Assembly (NCBI GenBank): GCA_009733775.1 | Contig: WOGZ01000092.1 | Coordinates: 1 to 64,000, forward strand | Direction: 5' to 3' | DNA: 64,000 bases | From: Alectoria sarmentosa | Taxonomy: Eukaryota > Ascomycota > Lecanoromycetes > Lecanorales > Parmeliaceae | In this document: piece after piece, positions 59,998-64,000 of the stretch | Layout: each line of letters opens with the position of its first letter | Numbering within the stretch: the first letter of the stretch is position 1 | Translations under genes and position numbers: made by a program | The notes under the pieces: model-generated | Told to the model about the DNA's origin: nothing | Database searches by the model: none | The model's input: the letters and a program-made list of their open reading frames with translations, nothing else

Positions 59998-61709
59998 ATG
60001 AAAACCCACGATATCCCTCGCACGATGCAGCCTTCACCACTCAAAGGAGTGTCGATTCGAGAAGAGCTCCGTCTACACTCCCGATATATCCGAGACACTC
60101 TCGTCCCTCTCCTCTCCAAACAACCCAATCTGACCCGTTCTGACTCTGTCTGCCTGCACTCTATCTTCGATACCCTCGACACCGTCCCAATGACGCTCGA
60201 TCTCCTCCGCTACTCCCGGATCGAAAAAGCGTTGATGGTCATCGCAGCCTCAGGGAATGCCTGCTGGCCAATGGAGATACTGGTGCACGCAGAAGAATTG
60301 ATCACAAAATGGGAGGACGAGCTAGGACCATTGAAGAACCTGAGGGCTGATCTCTACGGTCCAGGCGGTAGAATGGAGGGAGTGAGGAAAATCCCCTGGA
60401 AAGATGGACGGGTGCCTGACGATGTACGCGATTCCTAATACACATGGGCAGCCTAAATAACAATAATACAGGAGACGAAATCAGCTTGGTCTGTCGAAGG
60501 AGCACCGAAACCATCCCGAGCCCACGCTTTCGGCCACCTCCGCTTTGAAGTAGGCGAGTACGTCCTTTCCCTTTCCATTAGCCCTACAATATCCTTTATT
60601 GATACCCTGAGCAGCTGGTGGCTCAAGCCCGCCGCCGCCTACCGCGATGGGATTATCGACGAGACCTCCCACGGCATTACCGCCAACGAAAGGGGTGCTT
60701 ACGCCATCGTCCTGGCGGGCAGCTGCGAGATAGACCTAGGGCGAAACGGAGAGATCAGATACGAAGCTGGGATCAACGATCCTGGAGTTTTCAAGCTCAC
60801 AAAGACGATGCTGCGCGAAGATCCCGAAGAGAAAGTTGTGCGAGTGCTTCGAAGCTGGAAGTTGAGGAGCAAGAATGCGCCAAAGGCTGGGTTGAGATAT
60901 GATGGCCTGCACGCATCCCTTCCCCTCTCAAGGAGCCACAGAGGAACTCCGCTGATACAGAAGGCTACCACAGCTACCGCATCCTGTCTTTCTCTGTCCG
61001 CCTCTCTCCACCCAATACCTGGCACACAGCGTTCACACTTTCCCGGCTCCCCACCCAACCCTCCCTCCTCCAAGCCCTCCACATCCCCACCTCCGACCAA
61101 CTCGACGACTGGAAAGATTATCAGCGCCTCAAACTCATCGACCGCGGCGACGACTTTGCAGTGCTGCGGGAGATACTAGCGCAACCGCAAGGAGCTGGTG
61201 AAGAGCTGGATGACGGTGATGGCATGAACAATGGAAGACACGGTAGTGAGGACAGTGGATATTTTTCAAGGAGAGGCTCGAAGGCTGTTAGTACTGGTGC
61301 TGGCAAGAGGGATTCGATATTCATGGAAGAGTTGGGGGTGATGGTTGAGATCATCACAAAGGAAGATGACAAGGACAACGACGAGGAAGCCGAAGAGGCA
61401 GACGGTGAGGGAGCGGAGATTAAAGATTTGGAGGAAGAGATTAAGAAAGAGAAAGAGGGAAAAGAAGACGGCGATGGGAAACAAGAAGGTCTCAAAATGA
61501 ACGTCGATGAGGACCAAACGAACAAGGAGACCATACCCCAACCCACCATACCCACCAACCCAGCCCTCGCACCCGAGCCCGTCAACCAAATCTTACCTCA
61601 AATGCAAATAGGCACCCGCTTCATCTCACCTCGGAGGCCCGCGGAGCCGCAGCTTAGTGCAGATGAGGTGGTCGTTGCTAGATCGAGATCTCCGGAGGTG
61701 GGAAAATAG
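59998..61709 (+). CDS. SRA (YDG) domain protein
   Basis: Four exons, 59998-60423, 60472-60557, 60612-60904 and 60964-61709, giving 516 residues. Residues about 180-355 are the SRA domain: FGHLRFEVGDWW (across an intron), RDGIIDETSHGI, ERGAYAIVLAGS, VVRVLRSWKLRSKNAPKAGLRYDG, then after the third intron YHSYRILSFSVRL and FTLSRLP with LDDWKDYQRL. SRA domains flip out and read 5-methylcytosine or its oxidised forms. The N-terminal 150 residues are helical and unrecognised; the tail is acidic. No RING, PHD, nuclease or methyltransferase domain is attached. The third intron seems to be GC..AG. Without it the SRA frame breaks directly after RYDG. Met at 60025 is an alternative start. Confidence 0.82.
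60905..60963 (+). other. apparent GC-AG intron in the SRA gene
   Basis: There is no GT near the point where the SRA homology leaves one frame and resumes in another. Splicing from GC at 60905 to AG at 60963 (or 60960) removes 56-59 bp, the usual intron size here, and restores frame. A CTGAT branch-like motif is close to the acceptor. A frameshift mutation is the alternative. Confidence 0.55.
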
Positions 61710-62193
61710 ATGGCGGGGTGGGGGCTTGGGAAGGATTTGGGAGTTTGGGAAAAGGATGGATGGATGGATGGATGGGCTTTTGGCGTTTTTAGGGTTGGGG
61801 CTAGAGTGGAGGGAAAGTATGGATGGATGGCATGATTGATACCCTGGGTTGATTTTTGGTGGCGTTGTATGTATGTATTGGCATGGAGGGAGGCAGGGTC
61901 TGGTTTTGGTTTTGGTGTTGGTATTGTCAGCTTCGGCCGAGTCAGAAGAGCAATTTCCATCATTCAATGCATTTCCCTGGGCAGAAAACTGTCTACGCTC
62001 TGGGGTATGATGTCGTGATAGTTCATGGAGACCGATGTCCATAAATCAAAATAGGGTTTTTTTGTTCAAAACGCCATCTACGCTCAAAAGTATATTGTCT
62101 CGAATTCAAATTTTCAAAGCGACATCATGATGCTTTTTCTTCCAAAGGATAACAGAAGCAAAAGCAAGCAAGCAACGTAGACCCCAGCCAGTT
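61710..62193. other. convergent intergenic region
   Basis: Contains an ATGG tetranucleotide array at about 61757-61774 and related copies to 61830. It should hold the terminators of the SRA and ferroxidase genes. Confidence 0.5.
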
Positions 62194-64000
62194 TCACGAT
62201 TCGGTGAAATCGACGCTGACATCCTTGGTCTCGTCTTCGACCCCCGCGGCTTCGACAGGCTCTTTGGTTCCCTTGCCAGGCTCTTGCTTGCCGATTTCCC
62301 CAGCGCCGTACCTATTCCGAAACAAAACAACCAAAAGTCAGCACATGCCTGATCAAGAATCCAGAAATCCACAATCCAAAAGGAGCACGTACCAAGAAAT
62401 GACCGCGATGCCCAGAAAGGCACTCAAGCAGCTAAACACCAACGCCACGACGCCTTTGGCCGTGAAGCCCGCCGGCAACGGGCCAGGAGGCTCGGGGGCG
62501 CCGGTCAGGTCCAGGAAATCGACATCGTTTCCGGCCGCGTTGCCGGCAAAGGGGAGATTCTGTGCTTTGCAAACGTCATAATGGTCGGGAGGGATGGAGA
62601 GGGTGGATTGGAGGAGGGAGGGGGCTTCGATCATGGTGGCGATGAGGCCGGAGGCGAGGTGCCATTCGATGTGGCAGTGGAAGAACCAGATGCGTGGAGG
62701 TGTCGTGTTAGCTGAGAGAGTGACGAGGGAATACGAAAGAGTAGATCGGAAAGTATAATGGGGAAGGGGAAAGGGAGACTCATCAGGATTATCAGCTCTG
62801 AACCTCAGGACAATGTTCCCCATCGGCCGCACCATGAAGGTGTCCCGCCTCATTGGTACCGCTGCGAATGTCTCGTTGCCAACGTACTGGCCAGCATCTT
62901 CATCTGAGCGTGCAGCGGCTTGGAAAGCGTGGCCGTGGAGATGGAAGGGATGTTTGCCTGTGTCGTTATTGTTGACGACTATCTCTATAACGTCGTTGTG
63001 TTGTAGGATGTGGGGGTTGGTGTTTACGCCGTAGATGGTGGCGTTGTTGGCGAGATTGCCGGCGGAGAGAGCAGTGTAGAGGGTTGGGACTTTAGGGCGG
63101 ACGTAGGTTATATCGTTGAAGAATGCGCTGGGATAGCAAGTCAGTTGCGGTAGACGCGGTCGGAAGGGAAGGATACATACTAACTGGCTCCGTCTCCTAG
63201 GTTGTCCATCTTGAGATCAAGGTTGAAAGAGTAGTCGACCGGGCCGAGGAGCTCTTCACCGTCTGTTGGTACTAGAGTGAGATCGTCGAAATCGTTGAAT
63301 ATGTCAAGAATAGCAGGAGTAGGTAAGGGTGCTGTATCATCGTAGACGAGCCAGCCAGTGCCGTTTGGATTGAGAGATGCGGGTACCGTGTCGAAGAGAC
63401 TCTGCGTGGCAGTGAGTTCTCATCCCTGTTGTAGGCTGCTCAATGCTTACCTGATCCATACTTCCAACAAAGGCATAGTTGGTAGAGGTATCGTTCCTCA
63501 TGGTGACGAGAACGCTATAACGCTGTGCTGCAGTGATATAAATCAAGTTTGCTTCGGCGGCCTCGGTGTAGATGCCGTCGACTTCCACGATCCGCATAGT
63601 ATGGCCTTCGAACCAGAAGTATTGACCGGCAAAAGCGCCTACGTTGATAATGCGGAACAGATAAGTCTTTCCAGGCTCGACTGGCGTTGTGAGATTGTAG
63701 GTATCATTCATGAGGGCAGATTTTGGTACTGGCTCAGCACCCGTTGGGTTGGTCACACTGATGAAGCTCTTCATGAGCTTCGGTACCTGGTCATGATACC
63801 AGTCTGACACGGTCAACACCATCTCCTCATCGTACTGCCCCTTGTAAGGAGAGTTGGGATCATTAACGATCAACGGTCCACGAAGGCCATCAGGATATTG
63901 AGCAGGCTCGTGCGAGTGATACCAGTATGTACCTGGCTGATCAATCTTCAGATTGTTAGTGTTAGCTTGGGTGAGTGTATTCGAAAGACTTACGGTGAAG
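62194..64000 (-). CDS. Fet3-like multicopper ferroxidase, 3' part (5' end beyond window)
   Basis: Visible exons: 64000-63994, 63945-63451, 63401-63181, 63127-62784, 62693-62393 and 62311-62194; the start lies outside. Copper-site motifs are seen: GTYWYHSH, HPFHLHGHAFQ and, once an atypical intron is removed, NPGIWFFHCHIEWHL. A C-terminal membrane helix (KGVVALVFSCLSAFLGIAVISW) and short acidic cytosolic tail identify the Fet3 type, a plasma-membrane enzyme that oxidises Fe(II) for uptake with the Ftr1 permease, rather than a secreted laccase. A Glu in MRIVEVDGIYTE matches the position used for iron binding in yeast Fet3. Whether an Ftr1 gene is the neighbour cannot be seen. The tail after the last intron is Glu/Lys-rich. 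Confidence 0.9.
62694..62783 (-). other. apparent AT-AC intron in the ferroxidase gene
   Basis: Sense strand: the exon ends in AATCCTG and the intron starts ATGAGTC; it ends CCTCCAC, with CTAAC about a dozen bases upstream as branch site. Removal joins RADNPG to IWFFHCHIEWH, the family consensus. The 90 bases have no in-frame stop, so automatic annotation would translate them as a 30-residue insert. Confidence 0.65.

Noticed and set aside
1..64000. tRNA and rRNA genes
   Set aside because: I looked for box A/B-like pairs and TTCGA loops and found none I could fold into a cloverleaf. A covariance search would settle this.

Overview
The window is nuclear DNA of a filamentous ascomycete (Pezizomycotina). 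The evidence is short introns (about 47-115 bp) with GT..AG ends and CTAAC/CTGAC branch motifs, typical fungal families (DUF6594, DUF2786, ULD-type ubiquitin-like, AIM9-like kinase, Fet3-type ferroxidase, hevein-type chitin-binding protein) and a long AT-rich block with the look of repeat-induced point mutation (RIP). Gene content leans to Leotiomycetes-like fungi, but species and class cannot be fixed from this sequence.

Bases 1 to about 6450 are an almost pure A+T isochore without genes. Its remaining C residues are mostly followed by G. It holds a 125-bp direct repeat whose two copies differ only by transitions. The edge to ordinary DNA is sharp. The first gene past it (7177-9033) is a Kelch-repeat membrane protein, now a pseudogene with three RIP-type stop codons and a frameshift.

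From 12.9 to 24.7 kb lie a STAND-N/ubiquitin-like protein, a DUF6594 membrane protein, a TauD-like dioxygenase, a zinc-cluster protein (all minus strand) and a small 77-residue gene (plus strand). Gene-poor stretches of 3.9 kb and 3.2 kb flank these. From 27.9 to 41 kb lie a DUF2786 protein, an F-box/2EXR-like protein, two unrecognised proteins, a RING protein ending in 23-residue STPR-like repeats and an AIM9-like kinase. A 918-bp terminal-inverted-repeat element sits 27 bp plus target duplication upstream of the kinase start. A broken F-box gene follows.

From 44 to 64 kb lie an AlkB-like dioxygenase with two zinc ribbons, tRNase Z (long form), a secreted chitin-binding protein, pseudouridine synthase Pus7/TruD, an SRA (YDG) domain protein and the 3' part of a Fet3-like multicopper oxidase. 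tRNase Z and Pus7 both act on RNA. The AlkB-like and SRA proteins belong to families that act on or read modified nucleic acid. No operon-like or cluster organisation is evident. The most unusual molecular signals are an apparent AT-AC intron in the ferroxidase gene, an apparent GC-AG intron in the SRA gene, the CpG-sparing AT-rich block and the RING-STPR protein. All multi-exon models were assembled by eye from splice motifs, reading phase and family consensus.
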